64,000 nucleotides of DNA from Pseudomonas sp. MM213 (GTDB lineage: Bacteria; Pseudomonadota; Gammaproteobacteria; Pseudomonadales; Pseudomonadaceae), in contig NZ_CP081943.1 in assembly GCF_020423045.1 (NCBI RefSeq), positions 6,448,001 through 6,512,000 on the forward strand, written 5' to 3'. Both the position numbers and the translations under genes were made by a program. The notes under the pieces were generated by a model. It saw only the letters and a list, made by a program, of their open reading frames with translations. It was not told the DNA's origin and searched no databases. Each line of letters opens with the position of its first letter. Positions within the stretch are counted from its first letter, which is position 1. Below, in pieces: positions 55,959-64,000 of the stretch.

Positions 55959-56696
55959 ATGTCGTTCATCCACGCCAACCTGATCCACATCCTCGCTGCC
56001 ATCTGGTTTGTCATCTGCTGGGGCGGCTACACCCGTTATGCGACGTGGAAGGGCCGCGACACCGCGTGCCTGGCCAGTGTGTTGCACCTGTACCGCGAAG
56101 ACTGGATGCGGCGCATGCTGATGCGGGACAACCGCATCGCCGATGCCAGTGTGATCGGCAATCTGGAGCGCAACGCTTCGTTCTTCGCCTCCAGCACACT
56201 GATTATCCTGGCCGGCATTCTCACCGTGCTCGGTGCGTCGGAACGGGCGGTGTCATTGCTGGCGGACATCCCGATGGTGCAACAGGCCTCCCAGGGCATG
56301 TCGGAGATCAAGTTGCTGTGCCTGGCGCTGGTGTTTGTGTATGCGTTCTTCACGTTCAGCTGGTGCATGCGCCAGTACAACTTCGCTGCGATTCTGGTGG
56401 GGTCGGCCCCCATGGTCGGCGAGCGGCATGTTTCCGAGCTGGAGCGTAAAGCCTTTGCCGCACGGGCGGCGCGTGTCATCTCCATGGCCGCCAACCAGTT
56501 CAACTTCGGCCTGCGTTCCTATTACTTCGGCATGACCATGTTGGCGTGGTTCGTCAGCCCCTGGTTGTTCATGCTGATGAGCGCTGGCGTGGTGCTGGTG
56601 CTGTATCGCCGGGAGTTTCATTCCGACGTTCTCGACGTGATGGTCTATACCCCTACAGAGGCGCCATTGCCCGAGGCGAACCGAGAGGCCGCTTGA
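55959..56696 (+). CDS. DUF599 family inner membrane protein
   Basis: 245 residues with about four membrane helices. Typical MSFIHANLIHILAAIWFVICWGGYTRYA start, MRDNRIADASVIGNLERNASFFAS loop, and AANQFNFGLRSYYFGMTMLAWFVSP. Function unknown. ATG 55959 follows AAGGA; a longer frame upstream crosses a REPIN and is rejected. The stop overlaps the next start (TGATG). Confidence 0.88.
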   Translation: MSFIHANLIHILAAIWFVICWGGYTRYATWKGRDTACLASVLHLYREDWMRRMLMRDNRIADASVIGNLERNASFFASSTLIILAGILTVLGASERAVSLLADIPMVQQASQGMSEIKLLCLALVFVYAFFTFSWCMRQYNFAAILVGSAPMVGERHVSELERKAFAARAARVISMAANQFNFGLRSYYFGMTMLAWFVSPWLFMLMSAGVVLVLYRREFHSDVLDVMVYTPTEAPLPEANREAA

Positions 56697-57097
56697 TGAG
56701 TATTCCGTTCTGGTGTGTGTTTATCAGTGCCTTGCTGATCTATGTGGCCCGCATGCCGGTGGCCAGGGCCATGAAAGAGCAGGGCGGTTACGACAATCAT
56801 CTGCCGCGCCAGCAACAGGCACAACTCACAGGGTTTGGCGCCCGCGCAGTGGCAGCTCATCAGAACTGTTTTGAGGCGTTTATATTGTTTGCCGTGGGGG
56901 TGTTGATGGCGCACACCACGCAAACGGCGGGGTGGCTGATTGATACGCTGGCAATCATCTTTGTGATTACGCGGGTCATTTACTTAGTGTGCTATTGGAG
57001 TGATCTGGCCTGGCAGCGGAGTCTGGTGTGGTTTGTCGGGTTAGTGTGTTCGCTGCTATTGATGATTAGTCCGACTTTTAGAACTATTTTGCTCTAA
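56696..57097 (+). CDS. MAPEG family membrane protein
   Basis: 133 residues, four membrane helices. MAPEG features: RMPVARAMKEQGGYDNHLPRQQQAQLTGFGARAVAAHQNCFEAFILFA, where the HQN-E motif is characteristic. Bacterial members have unclear substrates (glutathione- or lipid-linked in eukaryotes). Coupled to the DUF599 gene by a 1-bp overlap. Confidence 0.88.
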   Translation: MSIPFWCVFISALLIYVARMPVARAMKEQGGYDNHLPRQQQAQLTGFGARAVAAHQNCFEAFILFAVGVLMAHTTQTAGWLIDTLAIIFVITRVIYLVCYWSDLAWQRSLVWFVGLVCSLLLMISPTFRTILL

Positions 57098-57115
57098 CAA
57101 GGCAAATGACAGACA

Positions 57116-57146
57116 AAAGAAAACCCGCACTTGGCGGGTTTTCTTT
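57116..57146. terminator. bidirectional terminator
   Basis: AAAACCCGC/GCGGGTTTT stem with an ACTTG loop between the convergent MAPEG and lipoprotein genes. Confidence 0.9.
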
Positions 57147-57164
57147 ATCACGCTAAAAACTGTT

Positions 57165-57398
57165 TTAGTTTTTAGGTGCTTCTTTTGCTGCAGCTGCATC
57201 CGATTCAGCCTGAGCTTTGGCAGCTTCGGCGTTTTCTTTCGCAGCGTCGTTCACTTTATCCTGAGCTTTGCTCATGTCTTGCTGAGCTTGCTCAGCATGT
57301 TTATCGGCTTCTTGAGCTTTGTCCTCGGATTTTTTATCGCAGGCAGCGAGACCGAGGGAAGCGGTCAACATCAAGGCAATAGCTAAAGTCTTACGCAT
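57165..57398 (-). CDS. small coiled-coil lipoprotein
   Basis: 77 residues: lipobox LAAC (Cys20), then an Ala/Lys/Glu/Gln-rich region with continuous helical heptads (DKKSEDKAQEADKHAEQAQQ onward). It resembles small Lpp-like or OprI-like envelope lipoproteins in design but lacks a clear family match. ATG 57398 follows GGAG. Probably attached to the periplasmic side of a membrane. Confidence 0.82.
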   Translation of the reverse strand: MRKTLAIALMLTASLGLAACDKKSEDKAQEADKHAEQAQQDMSKAQDKVNDAAKENAEAAKAQAESDAAAAKEAPKN

Positions 57399-57556
57399 GG
57401 GGTGTTTCTCCTTATGGAAAATATCTATCTGGCCTTTCGAGCGTGGACATCAGGGTTAAGTTCCTCAATTCGTTCAGATATATAAGATTATTCCTGCGGG
57501 AACTTTTACGAATACACCTAATACAATCTCCGAGTACTAAGAAGAGTGTTTACCAC

Positions 57557-58033
57557 ATGGCCGAAAACCCCGTTTTTGAGCGCGCGACGCGATTCCTTTC
57601 GGCGCTCAGGCATTGCCAGGTACTTGGTTTGCGCGTTCACAGCGCCAGCAGCGATGGACTGACGGTCATCCTGCCGTACAGCCCGCAAATTGTCGGCAAT
57701 CCGCAAACCGGCGTGATCCATGGCGGGGCATTGACCTCCCTGATGGACACCGCGTGCGGCATGGCCACACTCTGCGTGTTGCCCGAATTCGAAGTCTGCC
57801 CGACCCTCGACCTGCGCATCGACTACATGCATGCCGCCGAACCGCATAAGGACGTCTATGGTTTTGCCCAGTGCTACCGGGTCACTACCGACGTGATCTT
57901 CGCCCGTGGCTTTGCTTATCAGGACGATCCCGAGCAGCCCATCGCCCATGTCGTCGGCACGTTCATGCGCATGGGCAAGGGCGTCAAAGGCACCAAAGGG
58001 TTTGGTGGCGCCATCGCCGGAGGTGCGAAATGA
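57557..58033 (+). CDS. PaaI family hotdog-fold thioesterase 1
   Basis: 158 residues. Hotdog signature NPQTGVIHGGALTSLMDTACG with the HGG...D active-site pattern, followed by LDLRIDYMHAAE. It probably hydrolyses an acyl-CoA. ATG 57557 (MAENPVFERATRFL). It overlaps the second thioesterase by ATGA, so the two products may form a heteromer. Confidence 0.88.
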   Translation: MAENPVFERATRFLSALRHCQVLGLRVHSASSDGLTVILPYSPQIVGNPQTGVIHGGALTSLMDTACGMATLCVLPEFEVCPTLDLRIDYMHAAEPHKDVYGFAQCYRVTTDVIFARGFAYQDDPEQPIAHVVGTFMRMGKGVKGTKGFGGAIAGGAK

Positions 58034-58482
58034 CCGACAACTTCAAGGAACAACTGCAACAGGCCCATGAGCAGGGCGACTATGCCTCGCTGCTGCATCT
58101 GATTCCCTACGCCAAACTGATCGGTATTGAGTGTTCGCGGGTGGGGGATGACCTGCTGTTTCGCCTGCCGGCGAACAAGGACAACATTGGTAACCCTTTA
58201 CTGCCGGCGATTCACGGCGGCGTCATTGCTGGCTTCATGGAGCTGTCCGCGGCCTTGCACCTGCTGATTTTTACCGGCTCGCCGGGTGTGCCGAAGATCA
58301 TCGATTTTTCCCTCGACTACCTGCGCGCCGGGCAGTTTCGCGATACGTGGGCGCGCTGCCAGGTGTGCCGTCAGGGGCGGCGTGTCGCAAACGTGGCAGT
58401 GACCGCCTGGCAAAGCACCGAATCCGAACCCATCGCCACGGCCCGCGCCCACTTCAAAATCGATGAGCCCTTGAAATCCTGA
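58030..58482 (+). CDS. PaaI family hotdog-fold thioesterase 2
   Basis: 150 residues. Hotdog core NPLLPAIHGGVIAGFMELSAAL, with Glu where the first protein has Asp, then IIDFSLDYLRAGQFRDTWA. Coupled to thioesterase 1; htpG starts 81 bp later. Confidence 0.87.
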   Translation: MTDNFKEQLQQAHEQGDYASLLHLIPYAKLIGIECSRVGDDLLFRLPANKDNIGNPLLPAIHGGVIAGFMELSAALHLLIFTGSPGVPKIIDFSLDYLRAGQFRDTWARCQVCRQGRRVANVAVTAWQSTESEPIATARAHFKIDEPLKS

Positions 58483-58563
58483 TCCGAGCCCCCAACTTTG
58501 ATGACAACCCGCCGCCGACCCTCTAGGTCGCGGCCACTGCCATCTGATTGGAGTTTGATGACC

Positions 58564-60468
58564 ATGAGTGTGGAAACTCAAAAGGAAACCCTGGGCTTCC
58601 AGACCGAGGTGAAGCAGCTGCTGCACCTCATGATCCATTCGCTGTATTCCAACAAGGAAATCTTCCTTCGCGAATTGATCTCGAACGCCTCTGACGCTGT
58701 CGACAAATTACGTTTCGAAGCCCTGTCCAAGCCTGAGTTGCTGGAAGGTGGCGCCGAACTGAAAATCCGTGTGAGCTTCGACAAGGACGCTAAAACCGTC
58801 ACCCTCGAAGACAACGGCATCGGCATGAGCCGTGAAGATGCGATCACCCACCTGGGCACCATCGCCAAATCCGGCACCGCCGATTTCATGAAACACCTGA
58901 CGGGCGATCAGAAAAAGGATTCGCACCTGATCGGTCAGTTCGGCGTGGGTTTCTACTCTGCCTTCATCGTCGCCGACAAAGTCGACGTGTTCAGCCGTCG
59001 TGCCGGTGCTGCCGCCAGCGAAGGCGTGCACTGGTCGTCGAAGGGCGAAGGTGATTTTGAAGTTGCCACCGTCGAGAAAGCCGATCGTGGTACTCGCATC
59101 GTCCTGCACCTGAAGTCCGGTGAAGACGAGTTCGCCGATGGCTGGCGTCTGCGCAACATCATCAAGAAGTACTCCGACCACATCGCTTTGCCGATCGAGT
59201 TGCCGAAAGAAGTGGCAGCCGCCGAAGGCGAAGAGAAGCCAGCTGTTGAGTGGGAAACTGTCAACCGCGCCAGCGCCCTGTGGACCCGTCCTCGTACCGA
59301 GATCAAGGACGAGGAATACCAGGAGTTCTACAAGCACATCGCTCACGACTTCGAGAACCCGCTGAGCTGGAGCCACAACAAGGTCGAAGGCAAGCTCGAA
59401 TACAGCTCGCTGCTCTACGTACCGACCCGCGCTCCTTTCGACCTGTACCAGCGTGAAGCGCCGAAAGGCCTGAAGCTGTACGTGCAGCGTGTGTTCGTCA
59501 TGGACCAGGCCGAGTCGTTCCTGCCGCTGTACCTGCGCTTCATCAAGGGCGTGGTCGATTCCAATGACCTGTCGCTGAACGTGTCGCGGGAAATCCTGCA
59601 GAAAGACCCGATCATCGACTCCATGAAGTCGGCGCTGACCAAGCGCGTGCTGGACATGCTGGAAAAACTGGCGAAAAACGAGCCTGAGCAATACAAAGGC
59701 TTCTGGAAGAACTTCGGTCAGGTCATGAAAGAAGGCCCGGCAGAAGACTTCGCCAACAAAGAGAAAATCGCCGGCCTGCTGCGTTTTGCGTCCACTCAGG
59801 GCGAAGAAGGCGAGCAGGTTGTGGGTCTGGCCGACTATCTGGCTCGCGCCAAGGAAGGTCAGGACAAGATTTACTACCTGACCGGCGAAACCTACGCGCA
59901 AGTCAAAAACAGCCCGCACCTGGAAGTCTTCCGCAAGAAAGGCATCGAAGTGCTGCTGCTGACCGACCGCATCGACGAGTGGCTGATGAGCTACCTCAAC
60001 GACTTCGACGGCAAGAGCTTTGTCGACGTGGCGCGCGGTGACCTCGACCTGGGCAACCTGGATTCGGAAGAAGACAAGAAAGCCGCGGAAGAAGTCGCCA
60101 AGTCCAAAGAAGGTCTGGTTGAGCGTCTGAAAACTGCGCTGGGCGAATCCGTGGCTGAAGTGCGGGTTTCCCATCGTCTGACCGACTCCCCGGCGATTCT
60201 CGCCATCGGCGAGCAGGACCTGGGCATGCAGATGCGTCAGATCCTGGAAGCCAGCGGTCAGAAGGTTCCGGATTCGAAGCCGATCTTCGAATTCAACCCG
60301 GCGCACCCGCTGATCGAGAAGCTCGACAACGAGCAGAGCGACGAGCGCTTCGGCGACCTGTCGCACATTCTCTTCGATCAGGCGGCCCTGGCGGCCGGCG
60401 ACAGCTTGAAAGACCCGGCCGCGTATGTGCGCCGTCTCAACAAGCTGCTGGTTGAACTGTCGGTTTAA
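58564..60468 (+). CDS. htpG: molecular chaperone HtpG (Hsp90)
   Basis: 634 residues, the standard bacterial Hsp90 length. GHKL ATPase motifs: [38 protein letters not shown]; middle domain with [17 protein letters not shown]; dimerisation C-terminus. The start is set at ATG 58564 ([16 protein letters not shown]); ATG 58558 two codons upstream is possible. Cytoplasmic ATP-dependent chaperone. Confidence 0.96.
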   Translation: MSVETQKETLGFQTEVKQLLHLMIHSLYSNKEIFLRELISNASDAVDKLRFEALSKPELLEGGAELKIRVSFDKDAKTVTLEDNGIGMSREDAITHLGTIAKSGTADFMKHLTGDQKKDSHLIGQFGVGFYSAFIVADKVDVFSRRAGAAASEGVHWSSKGEGDFEVATVEKADRGTRIVLHLKSGEDEFADGWRLRNIIKKYSDHIALPIELPKEVAAAEGEEKPAVEWETVNRASALWTRPRTEIKDEEYQEFYKHIAHDFENPLSWSHNKVEGKLEYSSLLYVPTRAPFDLYQREAPKGLKLYVQRVFVMDQAESFLPLYLRFIKGVVDSNDLSLNVSREILQKDPIIDSMKSALTKRVLDMLEKLAKNEPEQYKGFWKNFGQVMKEGPAEDFANKEKIAGLLRFASTQGEEGEQVVGLADYLARAKEGQDKIYYLTGETYAQVKNSPHLEVFRKKGIEVLLLTDRIDEWLMSYLNDFDGKSFVDVARGDLDLGNLDSEEDKKAAEEVAKSKEGLVERLKTALGESVAEVRVSHRLTDSPAILAIGEQDLGMQMRQILEASGQKVPDSKPIFEFNPAHPLIEKLDNEQSDERFGDLSHILFDQAALAAGDSLKDPAAYVRRLNKLLVELSV

Positions 60469-60477
60469 CGACGTTGT

Positions 60478-60506
60478 AAAAAAACCCGCTTCGGCGGGTT
60501 TTTTTA
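60478..60506 (+). terminator. intrinsic terminator of htpG
   Basis: AAAACCCGC-TTCG-GCGGGTTTT followed by more T, 9 bp after the stop. Confidence 0.93.
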
Positions 60507-60539
60507 TGACCTGAAATTTTTTGGCTGTGAACCCGATCC

Positions 60540-60605
60540 TGTAGGAGCCGGCTTGCTGGCGATGGCGATTTCGACGCCGCCATCGCCAGCAAGCCGGCTC
60601 CTACA
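60540..60605. repeat. REPIN type A
   Basis: Inverted arms from TGTAGGAGCCGGC to GCCGGCTCCTACA. A degenerate single arm (CGTAGGAGTGAGTCTGCTCG) follows at about 60651. Confidence 0.9.
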
Positions 60606-60699
60606 GTAGACCGCATTCCAATGTGGGAACAGTGATTGCGACTCGGTCTACCGTAGGAGTGAGTCTGCTCGCGATGGCACGGCAGTAACGCCACAAATC

Positions 60700-61560
60700 T
60701 CAAGGCAGCTCAATACGCTCGCTTTCCCCCGGCACCGACGGCCAATCCCCGGCCGCCCAGCGCCGGCGCGCTTCGTCGATAGCCGCCGGATCGCTCGACA
60801 CAAAATTCCAGTTGATCCGTCGCGGTCCATCCAGCGGCGCGCCGCCGAACAACACCGCATGACAGTCGCTCTCGGCGAACAGCGTCATTTCTTCCCCGGC
60901 AGGCAGCACCACTAGCGAGTACGGCTCTATCGGCTCGCCATCGAGCTGCGCCTCACCGCTCAACACATACAACGCCCGTTCTTCATGCTCGGTGGGAATC
61001 AGCAGCGTGGTTGCTGTTTGCAGGTTCAGTTCCGCGTACAGCGTAGGAGAAAGCACCGGCACTGGCGATTCCAGGCAAAAGCCTGACCCGGCGATCATCC
61101 GGATCTTTACGCCAAGGTTATCGCTGACCGGCAACGTGGCTGCCGGGTGATGGCTGTAGTGTCCCGGGCCTTGCTCATGATCCTTGGGCGATGCCAGCCA
61201 GATCTGCAAACCGTGCATCGTGAAACCGCTGGCCTTCAGGGCTCCGGGCGTGCGCTCGACATGGGCAATAGCACTGCCAGCGGTCATCCAGCTGACGTCG
61301 CCGGCCTCCACAACCTGATCGGAACCGAGGCTGTCCTTGTGCTGGATTTTCCCTTCGAACAAGTAGGTAAGGGTCGACAGACCGATGTGCGGGTGCTGAC
61401 GGATGTTCATGCCTTTGCCCGCTGGATAACGGGTTTCCAGCATGTGGTCGAAAAACACAAAAGGCCCGACGCTGCGGCATTTGGCTGACGGCAACGGGCG
61501 AAGAATCGGTTGGCCTTCGACATCTTCGGCGCGGGGGCGAATCACGAGCGGAGTGTTCAT
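60700..61560 (-). CDS. pirin family protein
   Basis: 286 residues, bicupin. Metal ligands: His56 and His58 in RQHPHIGLSTLTYLFEG, His100 and Glu102 in SAIAHVERTP; C-terminal pirin domain with ALYVLSGEAQLDGE. Bacterial pirins are often quercetinase-like dioxygenases or regulators; the activity here is unknown. Confidence 0.9.
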   Translation of the reverse strand: MNTPLVIRPRAEDVEGQPILRPLPSAKCRSVGPFVFFDHMLETRYPAGKGMNIRQHPHIGLSTLTYLFEGKIQHKDSLGSDQVVEAGDVSWMTAGSAIAHVERTPGALKASGFTMHGLQIWLASPKDHEQGPGHYSHHPAATLPVSDNLGVKIRMIAGSGFCLESPVPVLSPTLYAELNLQTATTLLIPTEHEERALYVLSGEAQLDGEPIEPYSLVVLPAGEEMTLFAESDCHAVLFGGAPLDGPRRINWNFVSSDPAAIDEARRRWAAGDWPSVPGESERIELP

Positions 61561-61621
61561 GGTGCATTCCAGGCTGAGCGGGTGACGCGTGGAGCATAAC
61601 CCGCTTGCCCGAGCCTTGCCG

Positions 61622-62038
61622 CTATTGGCTGAACGCGCCTTCGGAGAGGTGGGTTTCGATGCTGACTTCGCTGGTGGTCATCAGCTTGTGCACTGGGCAG
61701 CGGTCGGCCACGCGATGCAGTTCGTCGCGCTGGGCGTCGGTGAGCACGCCCTTGAGGGTCAGTTTGACGTGCAGGGCGTATTTGCCTTTTTGCTCCTGGC
61801 TGTTGTCGCGCTTGACCTCTACGCCAACGCCGGTCAGCGGGATGCCTTTCTTCTTCGCGTAGAGCTTCAGGGTCAGGGCCTTGCATGCGCCGAGCGCTGC
61901 ATCGAAATAGTCGTGCGGCTCAGGCGCCGAGCCTTCGCCACCGGACGATGTCGGGACATCGGCGAAGAGTTCGTGGTCATCGATTTGTACGCTGTGGCGA
62001 AAACCTTCGGCGGAAACGGTGTTGACGGTGACTGTCAT
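61622..62038 (-). CDS. OsmC family peroxiredoxin-like protein
   Basis: 138 residues. Redox cysteines Cys52 (ALGACKALTLKLYAKKKG) and Cys113 (ADRCPVHKLM) in the usual spacing, with Glu/Arg around GEGSAPEPHDYF. It probably reduces organic hydroperoxides. It lies 62 bp downstream of the pirin start, same strand, possibly co-transcribed ahead of it. Confidence 0.9.
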   Translation of the reverse strand: MTVTVNTVSAEGFRHSVQIDDHELFADVPTSSGGEGSAPEPHDYFDAALGACKALTLKLYAKKKGIPLTGVGVEVKRDNSQEQKGKYALHVKLTLKGVLTDAQRDELHRVADRCPVHKLMTTSEVSIETHLSEGAFSQ

Positions 62039-62189
62039 GGGGAACCTCGGCAGTAGAAATAGTCATTCGATCAAAAAAGGCCTTGAAGGTATAGAGCATT
62101 CCTTCTTTGGCGCGTTCCACTTTCTTGCCGGGGGGGGACCTTGGTCCTGGTTTCGGGGCGAAGTCTGTGGCGTGCGATGGTTTTTGATG

Positions 62190-62525
62190 GTGTACATATC
62201 CATTTCTGCGGTAACGGCCGCCATTGGTTTCGCTTTTACAGCGAGTCACTTGGAGAAGCGCCAAGTAACCAAGCGCTCTTGCCCCTTTCGTTCGGTGCCT
62301 CGCCTAGGCTCGGCATGCCCTCGCTCCGGTCCTGCTCCGTGGGCCCGCCGCCATCGGCCATCCATGGCCGGGGGCGGCTAACCCGGCATCCATGCCGGGT
62401 TGCCCACTGCGCAGAACCTGCGCTCGGCCTCTCGAGGGGGCGACTACCGCCACAGCCGCCGAGGCGGCCTGAAAGCCGACCTGGCTCTTTGGTGCGCGCG
62501 TTCCCTCATTCCGGATGTGCACACC
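62190..62525 (+). repeat. structured intergenic element, copy C
   Basis: TGTACATATCC at the left end, GTTTCGCTTTTACAGCGAGTCAC, hairpin ACTTGG (62248-62253)/CCAAGT (62261-62266), CCCTTTCGTTCGGTGCCTCG, the AACCCGGCAT-ATGCCGGGTT hairpin, and the CATTCCGGATGTGCACACC end. Inverse to copies B and D. Confidence 0.85.
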
Positions 62526-62532
62526 GATCCCC

Positions 62533-62622
62533 TGTAGGAGCCGGCTTGCTGGCGATGGTGCCCGTCCAGCCAATACATACGTCGACTGACCCACCGCTAT
62601 CGCCAGCAAGCCGGCTCCTACA
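62533..62622. repeat. REPIN1 of the composite repeat (DUF3108 side)
   Basis: Type A arms. The interior matches 40432-40521 in the same plus-strand orientation although the adjoining elements are inverted. Confidence 0.92.
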
Positions 62623-62650
62623 CGGGGATTGGGTTCACACGATTCAAAAT

Positions 62651-62750
62651 TGTAGGAGCCAGCTTGCTGGCGATGGACGTCAACGATAACGCGGGCTGTC
62701 TGAATGAACGCGTTGTCCAGACGTTTTTCGCCGGCAAGCCGGCTCCTACA
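62651..62750. repeat. REPIN2 of the composite repeat (DUF3108 side)
   Basis: Arms TGTAGGAGCCAGCTTGCTGG and GCCGGCAAGCCGGCTCCTACA. The interior is homologous, inverted, to 40306-40405. Confidence 0.88.
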
Positions 62751-62825
62751 GGGATCGGCGTTTGCTTTTGATTTCCACCACTCATCAGGCCGAGCGTTAG
62801 CTCGCCTTCCGCTTTTGATCTGAGC

Positions 62826-63077
62826 GCCCCCTCGAGAGGCCGAGGGGAGGTTCTGCGCAGTGGGCAACCCGGCATGGATGCCGGGTTAGCCGCGCACGGC
62901 CAAGGATGGCCGATCGCGGCGGGCCCACGGAGCAGGACCGGAGCGAGGGTATGCCGAGCCTAGGCGAGGCACCGAACGAAAGGGGCAAGAGCGCTTGGTT
63001 ACTTGGCGCTTCTCCAAGTGACTCGCTGTAAAAGCGAAACCAATAGCAGCCGTAACCGCAGCAATGGATATGTACGC
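62826..63077 (-). repeat. structured intergenic element, copy D (lacks one end)
   Basis: Same orientation as copy B, with hairpin ACTTGG (63001-63006)/CCAAGT (63014-63019), the AACCCGGCAT hairpin, and the end GGATATGTACGCC. The outer about 80 bp present in B and C are replaced by unrelated sequence (AGGCCGAGCGTTAGCTCGCC). Confidence 0.82.
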
Positions 63078-63107
63078 CACCAAAACCTCATAGCCTGACA
63101 CGCAGCC

Positions 63108-63137
63108 TTCGCCGGCAAGCCGGTCTCGCTCCTACAG
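63108..63137 (-). repeat. hybrid single REP arm
   Basis: TTCGCCGGCAAGCCGG followed by CTCGCTCCTACAGG, combining features of type A and type B arms. Confidence 0.7.
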
Positions 63138-63165
63138 GTTTGAGCCGCTACTTTTTCAAGTCGAA

Positions 63166-63193
63166 AAAAAACCCCGCATTGGCGGGGCTTTTT
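63166..63193 (-). terminator. intrinsic terminator after the DUF3108 gene
   Basis: On the minus strand GCCCCGC-CAAT-GCGGGGT followed by T7; a T run also flanks the other side. Confidence 0.9.
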
Positions 63194-63207
63194 CGTATCA
63201 CTGCGGA

Positions 63208-63921
63208 TCAGCTGCCTTTGACAGCCTTGCCGTTGACCTTGCCGTCCAGGAGCATGATGTTGTACTCCTTGCCGTCGGTCTCGACCTGTTGCAGGCGAAC
63301 CAGCAGGTAATCCCAATCCTTGGCGAACCACAGCACGGTGATGCGCTTGCTTTGTGTCGGGTCGCGCACGCGCTCGACCTTGATCGCGTCGATCTGGCCA
63401 GCCTTGGTGTCGACTTTTTCCGAACCCAGCACGCGGAAGTCATAAGTATCGACTTCACCATCATCGACCACCTGATAGCTCATGCTTTTCTTGCCGGCGG
63501 CCACGTCATGCTGCAGGGCCAACTGGTAAGTGGATTTGTCGACCATGCCGCGGTTGAGCGGGATCTTGACCGCGTCGCCGCGATCGGTGCCGGTGACCAT
63601 TTTGGTGGTCCAGTCGAAATCCAGGTCAGCCTTCTTGGCTTTGCCCAGGCCGCCGCGCTCAAAGTGGTAGGACTGTGGCAGCAGGGTGTCCTTGTCCAGG
63701 GTCAGGGTGCTTTCTTCGGTCAGGCTGGCAATCATCATCGATGCCTTGAAGCTGAGCTTCCAGACGCCGTTGGCTTCCTTGGTCAGGCTGCGCTCGGCGG
63801 TGCCGCTCATGGGCAGCTGCTTCCAGTCGGCGGTGTAGCTGGCGGAGAAGGGTTGAAGTTCCGCAGCCTGCGCGAAAGGCAGGGCAAGCAGAGCGCAAGC
63901 GAAGAGCAGGGCGCGACGCAT
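63208..63921 (-). CDS. DUF3108 domain protein, exported
   Basis: 237 residues with a signal peptide (cut after about AQA). DUF3108 beta-barrel: FSASYTADWKQLPMSGTAERSL, GVWKLSFKASMMIASLTEESTLTL, LQHDVAAGKKSMSYQVVDDGEVDTYDFRVLG. Probably periplasmic; function unknown. It follows purN by 8 bp, the standard Pseudomonas arrangement. Confidence 0.9.
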   Translation of the reverse strand: MRRALLFACALLALPFAQAAELQPFSASYTADWKQLPMSGTAERSLTKEANGVWKLSFKASMMIASLTEESTLTLDKDTLLPQSYHFERGGLGKAKKADLDFDWTTKMVTGTDRGDAVKIPLNRGMVDKSTYQLALQHDVAAGKKSMSYQVVDDGEVDTYDFRVLGSEKVDTKAGQIDAIKVERVRDPTQSKRITVLWFAKDWDYLLVRLQQVETDGKEYNIMLLDGKVNGKAVKGS

Positions 63922-63929
63922 AAAATCTC

Positions 63930-64000
63930 CTAGGTTCGAATCAAGTGGCCACTGGCCGCGAGTAACTTGCCATCCAGTAAAGCACCTTGTTCACCGAGTG
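63930..64000 (-). CDS. purN: phosphoribosylglycinamide formyltransferase, 3' end only
   Basis: The last 22 residues are visible, LGEQGALLDGKLLAASGHLIRT-stop, with the stop at 63930-63932. They match the C-terminus of pseudomonad PurN, which adds the formyl group to GAR in purine synthesis. The assignment rests on this short tail plus the adjacent DUF3108 gene. Confidence 0.72.
   Translation of the reverse strand, partial: LGEQGALLDGKLLAASGHLIRT

Noticed and set aside
62141..62988. Open frames of 63-187 codons in the OsmC-DUF3108 gap
   Set aside because: Same repeat-derived translations as in the 40 kb hot spot; no start signals or domain features.

Overview
The window is a stretch of a Pseudomonas chromosome, most likely from the P. 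fluorescens complex. The evidence is gene order and protein sequence: the end of the chemotaxis cluster joined to a cytochrome c maturation operon (ccmABCDEFGHI), the gcl-hyi-glxR-ttuD-pyk glyoxylate operon, the gltA / sdhCDAB-sucAB-lpd-sucCD TCA cycle block, htpG, and a DUF3108 gene next to purN. The intergenic gaps also hold the REP palindromes (GTAGGAGC... / GTGGGAGC...) typical of this group. Most genes have high GC and strong Pseudomonas codon bias.

Layout. 1-1.9 kb: end of the che cluster (a CheW-domain protein cut by the window edge, CheW, a DUF2802 protein). 1.9-2.3 kb: tandem REP array. 2.3-4.2 kb, minus strand: FlhB-like protein and FliK. 4.4-11.8 kb: ccmABCDEFGHI, translationally coupled through ATGA/GTGA overlaps, then a small lipoprotein. 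11.8-14.9 kb: accessory segment with a PIN/HTH toxin-antitoxin pair, a LysR remnant, an SDR oxidoreductase and a HicAB module. 15-20 kb: MFS transporter, periplasmic beta-barrel-like protein, stand-alone sulfate-binding protein, K+ channel, urea transporter. 20-27.4 kb: glyoxylate-to-pyruvate operon divergent from a GlcG/HbpS-like gene, with two TTGTATACAA operator-like palindromes between them. 27.4-28.1 kb: a REP-associated transposase (RAYT) flanked by two different REP pairs. 28.1-29.8 kb: TetR regulator and DUF808 membrane protein. 29.8-32 kb: an AT-richer islet with two paralogous beta-propeller genes, bounded by terminators. 32-40 kb: MlaA with a hydrolase, GH17 glucan enzyme, betaine-type binding protein, and DUF485-ActP acetate uptake. 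40-41 kb: repeat hot spot. 41-54 kb: TCA cycle block. 54-62 kb: BrnQ, DUF599/MAPEG membrane proteins, lipoprotein, two thioesterases, HtpG, pirin, OsmC. 62-63.1 kb: second repeat hot spot. 63.2-64 kb: DUF3108 protein and the 3' end of purN.

How it works together. The ccm operon exports and chaperones heme and reduces apocytochrome c thiols. The glyoxylate operon condenses two glyoxylates to tartronate semialdehyde, reduces it to glycerate, phosphorylates it, and finishes with pyruvate kinase. ActP, GltA and the sdh-suc genes take up acetate and oxidise acetyl-CoA.

The least explained material is (i) the beta-propeller gene pair and (ii) a family of 250-350 bp structured intergenic elements, four copies in two hot spots. 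These carry a hairpin whose stem sequence differs between copies while pairing is kept, and they travel with REPINs, one of which is inverted between two otherwise matching composite copies.
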